NCBI RefSeq assembly: GCF_010093385.1
Contig: NZ_PDWV01000004.1
Span: forward strand, 62,001-126,000
Source of the DNA: Pseudoxanthomonas mexicana
Lineage (GTDB): Bacteria > Pseudomonadota > Gammaproteobacteria > Xanthomonadales > Xanthomonadaceae
Length of the DNA stretch: 64,000 nucleotides
Direction of reading: 5' to 3'
The notes below the pieces were generated by a model. The model was given only the letters and a program-made list of their open reading frames with translations. It ran no database searches and was not told where the DNA came from. This document shows positions 8,377 through 18,177 of this stretch, piece after piece. Numbering within the stretch: the stretch's first letter is position 1; the number at the start of each line of letters is the position of its first letter. A program made the position numbers and the translations under genes.

Positions 8377-10607
8377 GCGCTCACCACCGTCACGCGTCCG
8401 GCACCCAGCGGCGCCGTGGCGCCGTAGCCGCTTTCGATCCAGGCGGCACCCGCGGCGACGCGGGCGTCCACCACCACCGCCAACGCAGCGGTGCCGATGC
8501 CGTTGCCGACCTTGGCGACCTGCCCATCGGCCACGCCGGCGGCCTGCGCGTCGGCCGGGTTCAACACGATGCGGGCGCCGACATTCAGCGGATGCGCCTG
8601 CAGCGCTTCCGCCCGGCGGACCGTACCGTCGGTCCGGTAGATCGCCGCGCTGACGGCCAGTTCCAAGCCTTGGGCACTGGCCGCAGGTGCTGCGGATTTC
8701 GCGATGGCGACGGGCTTGGTGTTGCTGATTGCGTCGCGCATCCCGGCCGCATCGGTGAACTCGAAACCGGCCAGCTGCAGTTCGCCCCCCAGGGCGCGCA
8801 ACACCTTCCAGCCCTCGCGGGCCTCACCCGGCAGCTTGCCGGAGGCCTGGGTGTGCTGGTTCTTGCCATCGAGATTGGTCAGCGTAGCCTCGACCTCGGG
8901 CAGCGCGCCGATCGGCAGGATCACGTCCGCGACGTCGCGCGTGGACGTGCAGGCGAAATGGCTGAAGGCCACGACCTTCGCTGATGCCAACGCCTTGGTG
9001 GCGGCCGGCGTGTCGGCGAAATCCAGGCCCGGCTCGATGCCGTAGATGACGTAGGCGCTGCGCGGCTCGGCGAACATGCCGGCCACATCGCGACCGCTCG
9101 GCAGCACGCCATGGCGCGCCAGGCCGACGGCATTGGCACCCTGCGGAATGCGGCACAGCGAGGCGCCCGTCGCGGCGGCGAAGTCGTCTGCGGCGGAACG
9201 CATGGCGGCGGCCTGCGGATGGTTCTCGGCAATGCCGCCGACGATCACCACGGCACGATTGGCGGCCTTGGCGACATCGCGCAACGCGGCGTCATTGAGG
9301 GCGCCGGCCAGCTGCGATGGCGCGACGATGCGCTTGCCGGCGATGCTGAAGGCGAAGTCGAAATCGACCGGATTGACCACGTGCACCTTGGCGCCCTTGC
9401 GGACGGCCTTGCGGATGCGCTGGTGCAGCAGCGGCAACTCATGGCGGATGTGGGTGCCGAACAGCACGATGACATCGGCCTGCTCGATCTCCGCCAGCGG
9501 CAGCGCGAACGGCTCAGCGACGGCACCGTCGGAGAAGTCGCGGTTGTTGATGCGGTGGTCCAGGTTGCCGGTGCCCAGGCCTTCGGCCAGCCTGGCCAGC
9601 AGGCCGCCCTCCTCGTTCGACACGGCCGGATGCACCAGCACGCCGAGGCTGTCGCCACGATTCGCGCGCAGGATCTCGGCCGCGGCGGACAGGCCTTCCG
9701 CCCACGACACTTCGCGCCACTCGCCATTGACCTTCTGCAGCGGCTTCACTGCGCGGTCCTCGGCATACAGGCCCTGGTGCGAGTAGCGGTCGCGGTCGGA
9801 CAGCCAGCACTCGTTGACCGCCTCGTTCTCGCGCGGGACGGTACGCAGCACCTGGCCGCGGCGCGCGTGATGGAACAGGTTGGAGCCCATCGCATCGTGG
9901 AAGCCGACGGATTCGCGCGCGATCAGTTCCCACGGACGGGCGCGGAACTGGAACACCTTGTTGGTCAGCGCACCCACCGGGCAGACGTCGATGACGTTGC
10001 CGGAAAGTTCGGTGGTCAGCGGCTTGCCGTCGTAGGTGCCGATCTGCAGGTTCTCGCCGCGGTACATGCCGCCCAGCTCGTACGTGCCGGCCACGTCCGC
10101 GGTGAAGCGCACGCACCGCGTGCACTGGATGCAGCGGGTCATCTCGGTGGCGACCAGCGGACCGATGTCCTCGTCCGGCACCACGCGCTTGCGGTCCTGG
10201 AAGCGGCTGACCGAACGGCCATAGCCCAGCGACAGGTCCTGCAGTTCGCACTCGCCGCCCTGGTCGCAGATCGGGCAGTCCAGCGGATGGTTGATCAGCA
10301 GGAATTCCATCACGTTGCGCTGCGACTTCAGCGCCTTGTCGCTGCGCGTGGCGATCTTCATGCCATCCATCACCGGCGTGGCGCAGGCCGGTGCCGGCTT
10401 CGGCATCTTCTCCACTTCCACCAGGCACATGCGGCAGTTCGCTGCGATCGGCAGCTTCTCGTGGTAGCAGAAGCGCGGGATCGGGATGCCGGCCTTGTCG
10501 GCCGCCTGGATGATCATCGAACCCTTCGGTGCGGCCAGCTCCACGCCGTCGATGAAGACGGTGACGTGGTCCGGCGGCAGGTTCGGGTTGACGGGCTGCG
10601 CACTCAT
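8373..10607 (-). CDS. nuoG: NADH-quinone oxidoreductase subunit G
   Basis: A 744-residue peripheral-arm subunit with a molybdopterin-oxidoreductase fold that lacks the cofactor in this family. The N-terminus carries the iron-sulfur chain: a [2Fe-2S] site with cysteines 47, 58, 61 and 75 (N1b), His107 with cysteines 111, 114 and 120 (N5), and cysteines 159, 162 and 165 in CIQCTRC with a later VCPVGAL cysteine (N4). The remainder is less conserved. It overlaps nuoF and nuoH by 4 nt each. Confidence 0.97.
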   Translation of the reverse strand: MSAQPVNPNLPPDHVTVFIDGVELAAPKGSMIIQAADKAGIPIPRFCYHEKLPIAANCRMCLVEVEKMPKPAPACATPVMDGMKIATRSDKALKSQRNVMEFLLINHPLDCPICDQGGECELQDLSLGYGRSVSRFQDRKRVVPDEDIGPLVATEMTRCIQCTRCVRFTADVAGTYELGGMYRGENLQIGTYDGKPLTTELSGNVIDVCPVGALTNKVFQFRARPWELIARESVGFHDAMGSNLFHHARRGQVLRTVPRENEAVNECWLSDRDRYSHQGLYAEDRAVKPLQKVNGEWREVSWAEGLSAAAEILRANRGDSLGVLVHPAVSNEEGGLLARLAEGLGTGNLDHRINNRDFSDGAVAEPFALPLAEIEQADVIVLFGTHIRHELPLLHQRIRKAVRKGAKVHVVNPVDFDFAFSIAGKRIVAPSQLAGALNDAALRDVAKAANRAVVIVGGIAENHPQAAAMRSAADDFAAATGASLCRIPQGANAVGLARHGVLPSGRDVAGMFAEPRSAYVIYGIEPGLDFADTPAATKALASAKVVAFSHFACTSTRDVADVILPIGALPEVEATLTNLDGKNQHTQASGKLPGEAREGWKVLRALGGELQLAGFEFTDAAGMRDAISNTKPVAIAKSAAPAASAQGLELAVSAAIYRTDGTVRRAEALQAHPLNVGARIVLNPADAQAAGVADGQVAKVGNGIGTAALAVVVDARVAAGAAWIESGYGATAPLGAGRVTVVSA

Positions 10608-11983
10608 GCGGCCACCTTGCTCTCAATGACCGTACCGGCGCGCTGGTCGTCGACCAGGAAGCGCTTGTTGACGATCGCGTATTCGAATTCGTTCCAGAAG
10701 TGGCGCAGGAAGCCCTGCACCGGCCATGCGGCGGCCTCGCCGAAGGCGCAGATGGTGTGGCCTTCGATCTGGCCGGCGGCCGCCTTCAGCATGTGCAGGT
10801 CGTCCAGCGTCGCCTTCTGTTCGGCGATGCGGGTCAGCATGCGGTACATCCAGCCGGTGCCTTCGCGGCACGGCGTGCACTGACCGCAGCTTTCCTTGTA
10901 GTAGAAGCGCGCGATGCGCTGGCACGCACGCACCATGCAGGTGGTGTCGTCCATCACGATGACGGCACCCGACCCCAGGCCGGAACCGGCCTTCTGGATG
11001 GCGTCGTAGTCCATCGTCAGGCCCATCATCACCTCGCCCGGCAGCACCGGCATCGAGGAACCGCCCGGAATGACGGCCTTCAGCTTGCGGCCTTCGCGCA
11101 TGCCGCCGCACAGCTCCAGCAGGTCGGCGAACGGCGTGCCCAGCCGGATATCATGGTTGCCCGGACGCGCGACGTGGCCGGACACCGAGAAGATCTTGCA
11201 GCCGCCGTTGTTCGGCTTGCCCAGGTTCATGAACCACTCGGCGCCATTGCGCACGATGGCGGGCACCGAGGCGTAGGTCTCGGTGTTGTTGATCGTGGTC
11301 GGCTTGCCGTACAGGCCGAAATTGGCCGGGAACGGCGGCTTGAAGCGCGGCTGGCCCTTCTTTCCTTCCAGCGACTCCATCAGCGCGGTCTCTTCGCCGC
11401 AGATGTAGGCACCCGCGCCCAGTGCGTTGTACAGGTCGATGTCCACGCCCGAACCGAGGATGTTCTTGCCCAGCCAGCCGTGCTTGTAGGCCTCGGCGGT
11501 GGCTTCTTCCAGGTGCTCGAACGGCTCGTGGTGGAACTCGCCGCGCAGGTAGTTGTAGCCCACGGTCGAACCGGTGGCGTAGCAGGCGATCGCCATGCCC
11601 TCGATCACCGCATGCGGGTTGTAGCGCAGGATGTCGCGGTCCTTGGCGGTGCCGGGCTCGGATTCATCCGAGTTGCAGAGGATGTACTTCTGCATGTCGC
11701 CCTTGGGCATGAAGCTCCACTTCAGGCCGGTCGGGAAACCCGCGCCGCCGCGGCCGCGCAGGCCGGACTGTTTGACCATCTCGACGACGTCGGCCGGCGG
11801 GATCTTCTCTTCGATGATCTTGCGCAGCGCGGCGTAACCGCCGGTCTTCAGGTAGTTCTCGTACGACCACGGCTTGTCGAAATGCAGCGTGGTGTAGACG
11901 GCCTGGTGCTCCTTGGGAGCCGGGCCGACCGGGCCGTAGCCTTCTGAACCATGCTTGTTTGAATCTGGGGAATGGCCTGCCAT
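10604..11983 (-). CDS. nuoF: NADH-quinone oxidoreductase subunit F
   Basis: A 459-residue subunit that binds NADH and FMN and oxidises NADH at the tip of complex I. The glycine-rich nucleotide site [17 protein letters not shown] lies near residue 75, and [10 protein letters not shown] occurs further on. The N3 [4Fe-4S] ligands are seen in [13 protein letters not shown] near residue 370, with the fourth cysteine in [10 protein letters not shown]. The first 25 residues ([15 protein letters not shown]...) extend beyond the E. coli protein. It starts 4 nt after the nuoE stop. Confidence 0.97.
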   Translation of the reverse strand: MAGHSPDSNKHGSEGYGPVGPAPKEHQAVYTTLHFDKPWSYENYLKTGGYAALRKIIEEKIPPADVVEMVKQSGLRGRGGAGFPTGLKWSFMPKGDMQKYILCNSDESEPGTAKDRDILRYNPHAVIEGMAIACYATGSTVGYNYLRGEFHHEPFEHLEEATAEAYKHGWLGKNILGSGVDIDLYNALGAGAYICGEETALMESLEGKKGQPRFKPPFPANFGLYGKPTTINNTETYASVPAIVRNGAEWFMNLGKPNNGGCKIFSVSGHVARPGNHDIRLGTPFADLLELCGGMREGRKLKAVIPGGSSMPVLPGEVMMGLTMDYDAIQKAGSGLGSGAVIVMDDTTCMVRACQRIARFYYKESCGQCTPCREGTGWMYRMLTRIAEQKATLDDLHMLKAAAGQIEGHTICAFGEAAAWPVQGFLRHFWNEFEYAIVNKRFLVDDQRAGTVIESKVAA

Positions 11984-11987
11984 GTGC

Positions 11988-12515
11988 TTACTCCAGCCCG
12001 TCCAGCAGCTCGTCGACCTTCGCCGGCGTCAGCTTCTCGTGGTAATGGCCGTTGATGACCACGACCGGCGCGCCGCAGCACGCGGCCACGCACTCTTCTT
12101 CGCGCTTCAGGTACACGCGGCCGTCGGCCGTGGATTCGCCCAGCTTGCAGCCCAGCTTCTTCTCGGCGTGCGCGACCAGGTCCTGGGCGCCGTTGAGCCA
12201 GCAGCTGATGTTGGTGCAGAAGGCGACGTTGTTGCGGCCGACCTTCTCGGTCTCGAACATCGAGTAGAAACTGGCGACCTCGTAGGCCCACACCGGCGGC
12301 AGGTCCAGGTACTTGGCGACGGCGGCGATCAGTTCGTCGGTCAGCCAGCCGTTGTTCTGCTCCTGCGCGGCATGCAGGCCCTGCAGCACCGCAGAGCGCT
12401 TGCGGTCCGGCGGAAACTTGGTCAGCCAATGGTCGATGTGCGCGCGCGTCTTATCGCTCAACGCCACCAGCGGATCGACGTTCTGCGCCGCTTCGAAATT
12501 ACCCGTGGCCCTCAT
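11988..12515 (-). CDS. nuoE: NADH-quinone oxidoreductase subunit E
   Basis: A 175-residue thioredoxin-fold subunit with a single [2Fe-2S] cluster (N1a) close to the FMN of NuoF. The four cysteine ligands are visible as CTNISC in the middle of the protein and ECVAAC near residue 130. The helical N-terminal domain ([20 protein letters not shown]) matches the family. Coupled to nuoD by a 4-nt overlap and separated from nuoF by 4 nt. Confidence 0.97.
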   Translation of the reverse strand: MRATGNFEAAQNVDPLVALSDKTRAHIDHWLTKFPPDRKRSAVLQGLHAAQEQNNGWLTDELIAAVAKYLDLPPVWAYEVASFYSMFETEKVGRNNVAFCTNISCWLNGAQDLVAHAEKKLGCKLGESTADGRVYLKREEECVAACCGAPVVVINGHYHEKLTPAKVDELLDGLE

Positions 12516-13816
12516 CGGTCCACCTCACCAAAGACAAGATCATAGGTACCGATCATCGCGACGACGTCGGGGAGCATGTGGCCGCGCACGATCTCGTCCA
12601 TCGAGGACAGGTGCGCGAAGCCCGGCGCGCGCAGCTTCACGCGGAACGGCTTGTTGGCGCCGTCGGACACCAGATAGCAGCCGAACTCGCCCTTCGGCGC
12701 CTCGACCGCGGCATAAGTCTCGCCGGCCGGCACGCAGTAGCCTTCGCTGAAGAGCTTGAAGTGATGGATCAGCGCTTCCATGTCGTCCTTCATCTCCTCG
12801 CGCTTGGGAGGGGCGACCTTGAAGTTCTGCACCATGACCGGGCCCGGATTGGCCTTCAGCCACTGCACGCACTGCTTGATGATGCGGTTGGACTGGCGCA
12901 TCTCGGCCACGCGCACCAGATAACGGTCGTAGCAGTCGCCGTTCACTCCCACGGGGATGTCGAAATCGACCGCATCGTACTTCGCGTAGGGCTGCTTCTT
13001 GCGCAGGTCCCAGGCGACGCCGGAACCACGCAGCATCGCGCCGGTCATGCCCCAGGCGCGCGCCTGCTCCGGCGCGACCACGCCGATGCCGACGGTACGC
13101 TGCTTCCAGATGCGGTTGTCGGTGAGCAGCGTCTCGTACTCGTCGACGCGCTTGGGGAACTCGTTGGTGAAGTCTTCCAGGAAGTCCAGCAGCGAGCCTT
13201 CACGCGCCTGATTGAACTGCTTGAGCGCCTTGCCCTTGCGCCAGGGCGATTCCTTGTACTTCGGCATCCGGTCCGGCAGATCGCGGTAGACGCCGCCCGG
13301 CCGGTAATACGCCGCATGCATGCGCGCGCCGCTGACCGCTTCGTAGCAGTCCATCAGTTCTTCGCGCTCGCGAAAGGCGTACAGCATGACCGCCATCGCA
13401 CCCAGGTCGAGTGCGTTGGAGCCGACCCACATCAGGTGGTTCAGGATGCGGGTGATCTCGTCGAACATCGTGCGGATGTACTGCGCCCGCTCCGGCGCCT
13501 CGATGCCCAGCAGGGTCTCGATGGCACGCACGTAGGCGTGCTCGTTGCACATCATGGACACGTAGTCCAGGCGATCCATGTAGCCGATCGACTGGTTGAA
13601 CGGCTTGGACTCGGCCAGCTTCTCGGTGCCCCGGTGCAGCAGGCCCACGTGCGGGTCGGCACGGACGATGGTTTCACCGTCCATTTCCAGGATCAGGCGC
13701 AGCACGCCATGCGCGGCCGGATGCTGCGGGCCGAAATTCAGCGTGTAGTTGCGGATCTCCTGCTTGGCTTCGGCAGGGTTGCTGGCGAACGCAGTGCCGG
13801 ATTGCGGATTGCTCAT
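12512..13816 (-). CDS. nuoD: NADH-quinone oxidoreductase subunit D
   Basis: A 434-residue 49-kDa-type subunit that together with NuoB and NuoH forms the quinone site; it derives from the large subunit of [NiFe] hydrogenases but has no metal centre. Diagnostic stretches include [16 protein letters not shown] near residue 30, with the histidine at the quinone head group, and [14 protein letters not shown] near residue 60. It is a separate gene here, not fused to nuoC as in E. coli. Overlaps nuoC and nuoE by 4 nt each. Confidence 0.97.
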   Translation of the reverse strand: MSNPQSGTAFASNPAEAKQEIRNYTLNFGPQHPAAHGVLRLILEMDGETIVRADPHVGLLHRGTEKLAESKPFNQSIGYMDRLDYVSMMCNEHAYVRAIETLLGIEAPERAQYIRTMFDEITRILNHLMWVGSNALDLGAMAVMLYAFREREELMDCYEAVSGARMHAAYYRPGGVYRDLPDRMPKYKESPWRKGKALKQFNQAREGSLLDFLEDFTNEFPKRVDEYETLLTDNRIWKQRTVGIGVVAPEQARAWGMTGAMLRGSGVAWDLRKKQPYAKYDAVDFDIPVGVNGDCYDRYLVRVAEMRQSNRIIKQCVQWLKANPGPVMVQNFKVAPPKREEMKDDMEALIHHFKLFSEGYCVPAGETYAAVEAPKGEFGCYLVSDGANKPFRVKLRAPGFAHLSSMDEIVRGHMLPDVVAMIGTYDLVFGEVDR

Positions 13817-14538
13817 GCCTTGCCCTCACGCGCGGCGGCTTCGCCAGCGGCGGTCTGGTAGCGCGCGTCGTCGCGGATCACGCGCGGCACGCCGACGCGC
13901 GGCTCGACCGAGGTGACCGGCTCGTACACCACGCGCTTCTTCTCTTCGTCGTAGCGGACTTCAACGTTGCCGATCAGCGGGAAGTCCTTGCGGAACGGAT
14001 GGCCGACGAAACCGTAGTCGGTCAGGATGCGGCGCAGGTCCGGGTGACCCTCGAAGATGATGCCGTACAGGTCGAAGGCCTCGCGTTCGAACCAGTTCAG
14101 GCCCGGCCACACGTCGCAGAGCGAGGCGACGACCGGCAGGCCGTCGTCCGGCGCGAAGCAGCGCACGCGCACGCGGCGGTTGTGCTGGTAGGACAGCAGG
14201 TGCAGCACCACGGCGAAGCGATTGGGGCGGGCGGCGTCGCGCGGACGCTGTTCCCAGTTGAAGCGGCCCGGACCGAAGCCCTCGACGCCACGACTGAAGC
14301 CCTCGGACGACACGTCGGCGGTATCCCACTCGGCGCTGCCGTAGCCCAGGTAGTCCACGCCGCTGATGTCGACGGCCTGCTCGAAGCCGAATTCGTCGCG
14401 CAGGGCCAGCGCCACGGCGTGCCAGGACGCGGACGGCACTTCCAGGGTGATTTCGCCGCGCGGCTCGGCGACGCTGACCGTCGCGTCGCTGAAACGCGCG
14501 CGCAACCGGTCGGTGAAGTTTGCAGCTTGCTCAGCCAT
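13813..14538 (-). CDS. nuoC: NADH-quinone oxidoreductase subunit C
   Basis: A 241-residue 30-kDa-type subunit of the peripheral arm. The family signature is seen as [20 protein letters not shown] followed by [20 protein letters not shown] around residues 145-185. The C-terminal tail is charged and variable, and an insertion near residues 75-100 ([19 protein letters not shown]) is longer than in E. coli-type proteins. It starts 44 nt after nuoB, the largest gap in the upstream half of the operon. Confidence 0.96.
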   Translation of the reverse strand: MAEQAANFTDRLRARFSDATVSVAEPRGEITLEVPSASWHAVALALRDEFGFEQAVDISGVDYLGYGSAEWDTADVSSEGFSRGVEGFGPGRFNWEQRPRDAARPNRFAVVLHLLSYQHNRRVRVRCFAPDDGLPVVASLCDVWPGLNWFEREAFDLYGIIFEGHPDLRRILTDYGFVGHPFRKDFPLIGNVEVRYDEEKKRVVYEPVTSVEPRVGVPRVIRDDARYQTAAGEAAAREGKA

Positions 14539-14582
14539 GGGGCGTGGCGTGCTCTAGAGAAAGGGATCGGGGGAGAGACGGA

Positions 14583-15137
14583 TCAGCGTGCGATGGTCTG
14601 CGTGCGCCAGATCTTCTTCTGCAACTGCAGGATGCCGTACACCAGCGCTTCGGCCGTGGGCGGGCAACCGGGCACGTACACGTCCACCGGCACCACGCGG
14701 TCGCAGCCGCGCACCACCGAGTACGAGTAGTGGTAGTAGCCACCGCCGTTGGCGCAGCTGCCCATCGAGATGACCCATTTGGGGTCGGGCATCTGGTCGT
14801 AGACCTTGCGCAGCGCCGGGGCCATCTTGTTGACCAGCGTGCCGGCCACGATCATCACGTCGGACTGGCGCGGCGACGGGCGGAACACCACGCCGTAACG
14901 GTCCAGGTCCAGGCGCGAGGTGCCGGCGTGCATCATCTCCACCGCACAGCAGGCCAGGCCGAACGTCATCGGCCACATCGAACCGGTGCGCGCCCAGTTC
15001 ATCAGCGCGTCGACGCTGGTGGTCACGTAGCCCTTTTCCAGCAGCGGGTTGTCGCCTTCGGGGCGCAGGATGTCGTCCACCCGCCCTTCCGGGATCGGGT
15101 TGTTCATCAGACGGTCGACGGTCTGGATCACTCCCAT
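14583..15137 (-). CDS. nuoB: NADH-quinone oxidoreductase subunit B
   Basis: A 184-residue subunit holding the terminal [4Fe-4S] cluster N2, which donates electrons to quinone. The unusual adjacent cysteine pair is at residues 63-64 in [13 protein letters not shown], and the other ligands are in GSCANGGG and [10 protein letters not shown]. The start [14 protein letters not shown] at 15137 overlaps the nuoA stop by 10 nt; the upstream open frame lies wholly within nuoA and was not used. Confidence 0.97.
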   Translation of the reverse strand: MGVIQTVDRLMNNPIPEGRVDDILRPEGDNPLLEKGYVTTSVDALMNWARTGSMWPMTFGLACCAVEMMHAGTSRLDLDRYGVVFRPSPRQSDVMIVAGTLVNKMAPALRKVYDQMPDPKWVISMGSCANGGGYYHYSYSVVRGCDRVVPVDVYVPGCPPTAEALVYGILQLQKKIWRTQTIAR

Positions 15138-15484
15138 TCGAGCGCTCCCTTCTTCCAAACGTAAACGAAGCCGAGGAACAGCATGCCCACGAACAGGCCC
15201 ATCGTGACCAGCGCACGCGGACCCAGCTCCTGGAACACCAGCGTCCACGGAACAATGAAGATGATTTCCAGATCGAACACGATGAACTGGATGGCGATCA
15301 GGTAGTAGCGCACGTCGAACTTCATGCGCGCGTCCTCGAAGGCCTCGAAGCCGCATTCGTACGGGGACAGCTTCTGCGCGTCGGGACGACGCGGACCGAG
15401 GAAGCGTCCGGCCACCATCAGCGCGATGCCGATGCCGGTGGCGACGATCAGGAACAACAGGGTGGGCAGGTAATTGGCCAGCAC
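15128..15484 (-). CDS. nuoA: NADH-quinone oxidoreductase subunit A
   Basis: A 118-residue membrane subunit (ND3 type) with three helices; the loop containing [20 protein letters not shown] carries the cysteine that marks the active/deactive switch in the family. The GTG at 15484 is chosen because it starts the first helix ([18 protein letters not shown]), gives the family length, and is preceded by a purine-rich AAGAAGAGAC. The open frame upstream encodes only low-complexity residues. It is the first gene of the operon, with a leader of roughly 175 nt after the predicted promoter. Confidence 0.95.
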   Translation of the reverse strand: MLANYLPTLLFLIVATGIGIALMVAGRFLGPRRPDAQKLSPYECGFEAFEDARMKFDVRYYLIAIQFIVFDLEIIFIVPWTLVFQELGPRALVTMGLFVGMLFLGFVYVWKKGALEWE

Positions 15485-15664
15485 TCGCTTGTCTCTTCTT
15501 GTCCTATCCGCCGACGCGCGGGGGCGCGGTCCGGCATGCATCGGGCTCGCATCGCAGGCCTGGCCGCGTCGCTTGTGGCGACCGGCCCGCAGCGAAACCG
15601 CCCGGACCCACCTTCCGCGGGCGCCCTTCCGCAGCACGTACCGGGCATCCGATGAATCGGCGGG

Positions 15665-15694
15665 ATTGTAACGGTTTGTGAACTAGCTAGTAAA
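15665..15694 (-). promoter_or_regulatory. nuoA: Candidate promoter of the nuo operon
   Basis: On the minus strand TTTACT (15689-15694) and TACAAT (15665-15670) are separated by 18 nt. This is the best sigma-70-like match between the upstream terminator and nuoA and lies in a locally AT-rich stretch. It would give an untranslated leader of about 175 nt, long for this genome. Not proven; additional promoters are possible. Confidence 0.5.
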
Positions 15695-15730
15695 CGATTA
15701 CCCGCGCTTTTTAAGCTTGCCGGCAAAAGA

Positions 15731-15757
15731 AAAAACCCGCCGTAAGGCGGGTTTTTT
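15731..15757 (-). terminator. Rho-independent terminator after tRNA-Leu
   Basis: CCCGCC (15736-15741) pairs with GGCGGG (15746-15751) around a GTAA loop, flanked by A and T runs on the two sides, so it could act in both directions. On the minus strand it ends the tRNA-Leu transcript and separates it from the nuo operon. Confidence 0.85.
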
Positions 15758-15793
15758 GTGTCGGGAACGACGCTGCCGCCGACCCGCCGGTGT

Positions 15794-15878
15794 TGGTGCC
15801 CAAGAGGGGACTCGAACCCCTACGACTTTCGTCGCTACCACCTCAAGGTAGTGCGTCTACCAATTCCGCCACCTGGGC
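15794..15878 (-). tRNA. tRNA-Leu (anticodon GAG)
   Basis: An 85-nt class II tRNA with the extended variable arm typical of leucine tRNA and an encoded CCA (15796-15794). The anticodon stem-loop reads CTACC-TTGAGGT-GGTAG, giving anticodon GAG, and the T arm contains GGTTCGAGTCC. It lies between secG and the nuo operon on the same strand and has a terminator 40 nt downstream. Confidence 0.95.
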
Positions 15879-15912
15879 ATTGAAACCTGCGCGACGCCTG
15901 TCGCGTCCCGCC

Positions 15913-15918
15913 ATTGTA
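15913..15918 (-). promoter_or_regulatory. Possible -10 element for tRNA-Leu
   Basis: TACAAT on the minus strand lies 35 nt before the tRNA 5' end. The -35 position overlaps the secG 3' end and is a poor match (GTCGCA), so this is a weak call; the tRNA may be co-transcribed with secG instead. Confidence 0.3.
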
Positions 15919-15925
15919 TCCGGGC

Positions 15926-16372
15926 TCAGCCGCCTTGCGACGGGGTTACCGGAGGCTGCTCGGACGCAGGCGCGGCCTGCTGCGGCGCAGCGGGCGCATT
16001 GCCGGCCGGCGCGGCAGGCGCCTGCTGGATCGGCGTGCTCGGCACGGTCGACGGCTTGGGCAGGTCACCCACCGGCGCTTCGGCCGCTGCAGGCAGCTGC
16101 GACATCACGCCGAGGTTCTGCTGCGCGGCCGGACGTGCGCTGTGCGTGGCATACCAGGCCATGAACAGGCTGATACCGAAGAACGCGATGGCCAGCCATT
16201 TGGTGCTCTTGGAGAGGAAGTTGGACGCGCCGCGCGCACCGAACACCGTACCGGAGGCACCCGCACCGAAGCCGGAGCCGGCCTGTGCGCCGGAACCACG
16301 CTGCATCAGCACCAGCGCGATGATGGCGATGGCCACCAGCACGTACACCACATTCAGGATCAACATCCACAT
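15926..16372 (-). CDS. secG: Preprotein translocase subunit SecG
   Basis: A 148-residue inner-membrane subunit of SecYEG that assists SecA-driven export. Two hydrophobic helices are visible (LILNVVYVLVAIAIIALVLM and the segment around WLAIAFFGISLFMAWYAT), with the conserved loop QRGSGAQAGSGFGAGASGTVFG between them. Residues from about 85 on are a Pro/Ala/Gln-rich tail, longer than in E. coli SecG (110 residues) and of unknown use. It lies 58 nt downstream of tpiA, a pairing common in proteobacteria. Confidence 0.95.
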   Translation of the reverse strand: MWMLILNVVYVLVAIAIIALVLMQRGSGAQAGSGFGAGASGTVFGARGASNFLSKSTKWLAIAFFGISLFMAWYATHSARPAAQQNLGVMSQLPAAAEAPVGDLPKPSTVPSTPIQQAPAAPAGNAPAAPQQAAPASEQPPVTPSQGG

Positions 16373-16383
16373 TTGGAATCAGT

Positions 16384-16419
16384 CTCAACCGGTTGAGTCG
16401 TCGGCCCCCTGCGGGGCCG
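16384..16419 (-). other. Palindrome and stem-loop between tpiA and secG
   Basis: Two adjacent structures: a perfect 14-nt palindrome CTCAACCGGTTGAG (16384-16397), and a stem with arms CGGCCCC (16402-16408) and GGGGCCG (16413-16419). Neither is followed by a U-tract on the minus strand, so they may modulate the secG/tpiA ratio through mRNA processing rather than stop transcription. Role inferred only. Confidence 0.4.
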
Positions 16420-16430
16420 GTCTTGCCGGG

Positions 16431-17189
16431 TCAGCCCCGGCCGGCCGCCGCTCGCGCGATGGCCAGGAAATCCCGGGCGACCAGCGAAGCACCGCCCACC
16501 AGCCCTCCATCGACATCAGGCTGCGAGAACAGTTCCGCGGCGTTGTCGGGCTTGACGCTGCCCCCGTACAGGAGGGGCAACGAATCGGCGATTCTAGCAT
16601 CGCGCGCGGCCACTTCGCCACGGATGAAGGCATGCACGGCCTGCGCCTGGGCCGGGGTGGCGGTCAGCCCGGTGCCGATGGCCCAGACCGGCTCGTAAGC
16701 GATGACGGCACGTTCGAAGGCCTGCGGGCCCGCCAGGTCGAATACGGCTTCCAGCTGCTTGAGGATGCGGAACTCGGTCTGCCCGTCCCTGCGCTGCTGC
16801 TCGGTCTCACCCACGCAGAGCACCGGGATCAGGCCTGCGTGCTTGGCCGCGACGAACTTGCGGGCCACGAATTCGCTGCTCTCGTTGTGGTATTGCCGGC
16901 GCTCGGAATGGCCCACCAGGCCATAGCGTGCACCCACGTCGACCAGCATCGACGCCGAGACTTCGCCGGTATAGGCGCCCTTCTCGTTGCTGCTGACGTC
17001 CTGCGCGCCGAAGGCCACGCCACGGTCGCCGTAATCCTCGATCAGTTCGCCCAGATAGGGCAGCGGCGGCAGGACCAGCACGTCCACCCCCTCCAGCGGC
17101 AGGCCCGCGACCAGTTCGTCCATCAGCGCCGTGGCGAATTGACGGGTGCCATGGAGCTTCCAGTTGCCGGCCACGAGCTTGCGACGCAT
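16431..17189 (-). CDS. tpiA: Triosephosphate isomerase
   Basis: A 252-residue TIM-barrel enzyme interconverting dihydroxyacetone phosphate and glyceraldehyde 3-phosphate in glycolysis and gluconeogenesis. All catalytic elements are present: the N-terminal lysine in AGNWKLHG, the histidine in GHSERR, and the glutamate in AYEPVWAIGTG; the phosphate-binding GGSVKPDNA follows near the C-terminus. A TAGACT element about 35 nt upstream and an AGGA near the start suggest its own promoter. Divergent from the short-chain dehydrogenase. Confidence 0.98.
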   Translation of the reverse strand: MRRKLVAGNWKLHGTRQFATALMDELVAGLPLEGVDVLVLPPLPYLGELIEDYGDRGVAFGAQDVSSNEKGAYTGEVSASMLVDVGARYGLVGHSERRQYHNESSEFVARKFVAAKHAGLIPVLCVGETEQQRRDGQTEFRILKQLEAVFDLAGPQAFERAVIAYEPVWAIGTGLTATPAQAQAVHAFIRGEVAARDARIADSLPLLYGGSVKPDNAAELFSQPDVDGGLVGGASLVARDFLAIARAAAGRG

Positions 17190-17260
17190 AAGACCAATTC
17201 CTGTCCAGTTCGGGGCCGCGCAGTCTAGCCGATGTTGGGCAACGCACCTACCGGCCGCGC

Positions 17261-17266
17261 TATCTT
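17261..17266 (+). promoter_or_regulatory. -10 element close to the SDR start codon
   Basis: TATCTT ends 9 nt before the ATG at 17276, so the mRNA would carry only a few untranslated bases. No ribosome binding site is visible in the short interval. Consistent with near-leaderless initiation, a pattern seen at several other starts in this window. Confidence 0.4.
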
Positions 17267-17275
17267 TCCCGTCCT

Positions 17276-18109
17276 ATGTCCGCACAGGCGTCGTCCATGC
17301 CCTCTGCCTCCCCTGCCCCGCCTCCGGGCTATGCGCTGGTGACCGGCGCTTCCAGCGGCATCGGCGAACGGATCGCACGCGAGTATGCGCGCCGGGGCGT
17401 GCCACTGGTGCTCACCGCCCGGCGCGCGGATCGGCTGCATGCCCGGGCGGAGGAGCTGCGGGCACAGGTGGCGGTGGAAGTGGTGGCCGCCGACCTGGCC
17501 GAACCCGCCGCGCCGGCCGGCCTGGTGGAGGAACTGGATCGGCGCGGGGTGCGGATCCGCATCCTGGTCAACAACGCCGGCTACGGCATGCCGGGACGCT
17601 ACCGCAGCAGCGACTGGGCCGACCACGCCGCGTTCATGCAGGTGATGACCACCGCCGTATGCGAGCTCACCTGGCGGCTGCTGCCCGCGATCCGCGCCGA
17701 CGGACGGGGACGGATCCTCAACGTCGCATCATTCGCCGCCCTGATGCCGGCCGCCGACGGGCAGACCCTGTACGCACCGGCCAAAAGTTTCCTGCTGAAG
17801 TTCAGCGAAGCACTGGCACTGGAGAACGCCGACCGCGGCGTCCACGTCACCGCGCTCTGCCCGGGTTTCACCTATTCCGAATTCCACGATGTCACCGGCA
17901 CGCGCGCCCGCATGCGGGTGTCGCCGGGGATGTGGCTGCAGGCCGAGGACGTGGCGTGCGCCGGCATCGACGGCAACGAGCGCGGCCAGGTGCTGGTGGT
18001 GCCCGGATGGCGCTACCGGGTGCTGCACGCCATCGTGAAAATGCTGCCGCACCGCGTGGCGATGGGGATGATGGCGCGCAACTCGCGCAAGGTTCGCCCG
18101 CTCGACTGA
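17276..18109 (+). CDS. Short-chain dehydrogenase/reductase, substrate unknown
   Basis: A 277-residue classical SDR enzyme with an NAD(P)-binding Rossmann fold. TGASSGIG at residues 23-30 binds the cofactor, NNAG is at 99-102, and the catalytic Ser152, Tyr166 and Lys170 (YAPAK) are all present. The overall pattern resembles the DltE/YqjQ-like group of SDRs (SDR family NAD(P)-dependent oxidoreductases), with a C-terminal helix region (YRVLHAIVKMLPHRVAMGMM) typical of that group. The arginine after the first glycine motif strand (LTARRADRL) favours NADPH. It stands alone, divergent from tpiA and convergent with the oxygenase gene. Confidence 0.85.
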   Translation: MSAQASSMPSASPAPPPGYALVTGASSGIGERIAREYARRGVPLVLTARRADRLHARAEELRAQVAVEVVAADLAEPAAPAGLVEELDRRGVRIRILVNNAGYGMPGRYRSSDWADHAAFMQVMTTAVCELTWRLLPAIRADGRGRILNVASFAALMPAADGQTLYAPAKSFLLKFSEALALENADRGVHVTALCPGFTYSEFHDVTGTRARMRVSPGMWLQAEDVACAGIDGNERGQVLVVPGWRYRVLHAIVKMLPHRVAMGMMARNSRKVRPLD

Positions 18110-18125
18110 ATGGCCGGAAACGCAC

Positions 18126-18145
18126 GACGCCGGCAAGCCGGCGTC
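18126..18145. terminator. Hairpin between convergent genes
   Basis: Perfect 9-bp inverted repeat GACGCCGGC / GCCGGCGTC around a 2-nt centre, lying 16 nt after the SDR stop and 32 nt from the end of the oxygenase gene. There is no T-run on either side, so a bidirectional terminator role is inferred from position. Confidence 0.45.
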
Positions 18146-18177
18146 ATGGGATGCAAGTATCGCGGGAAGTGGCGCGC

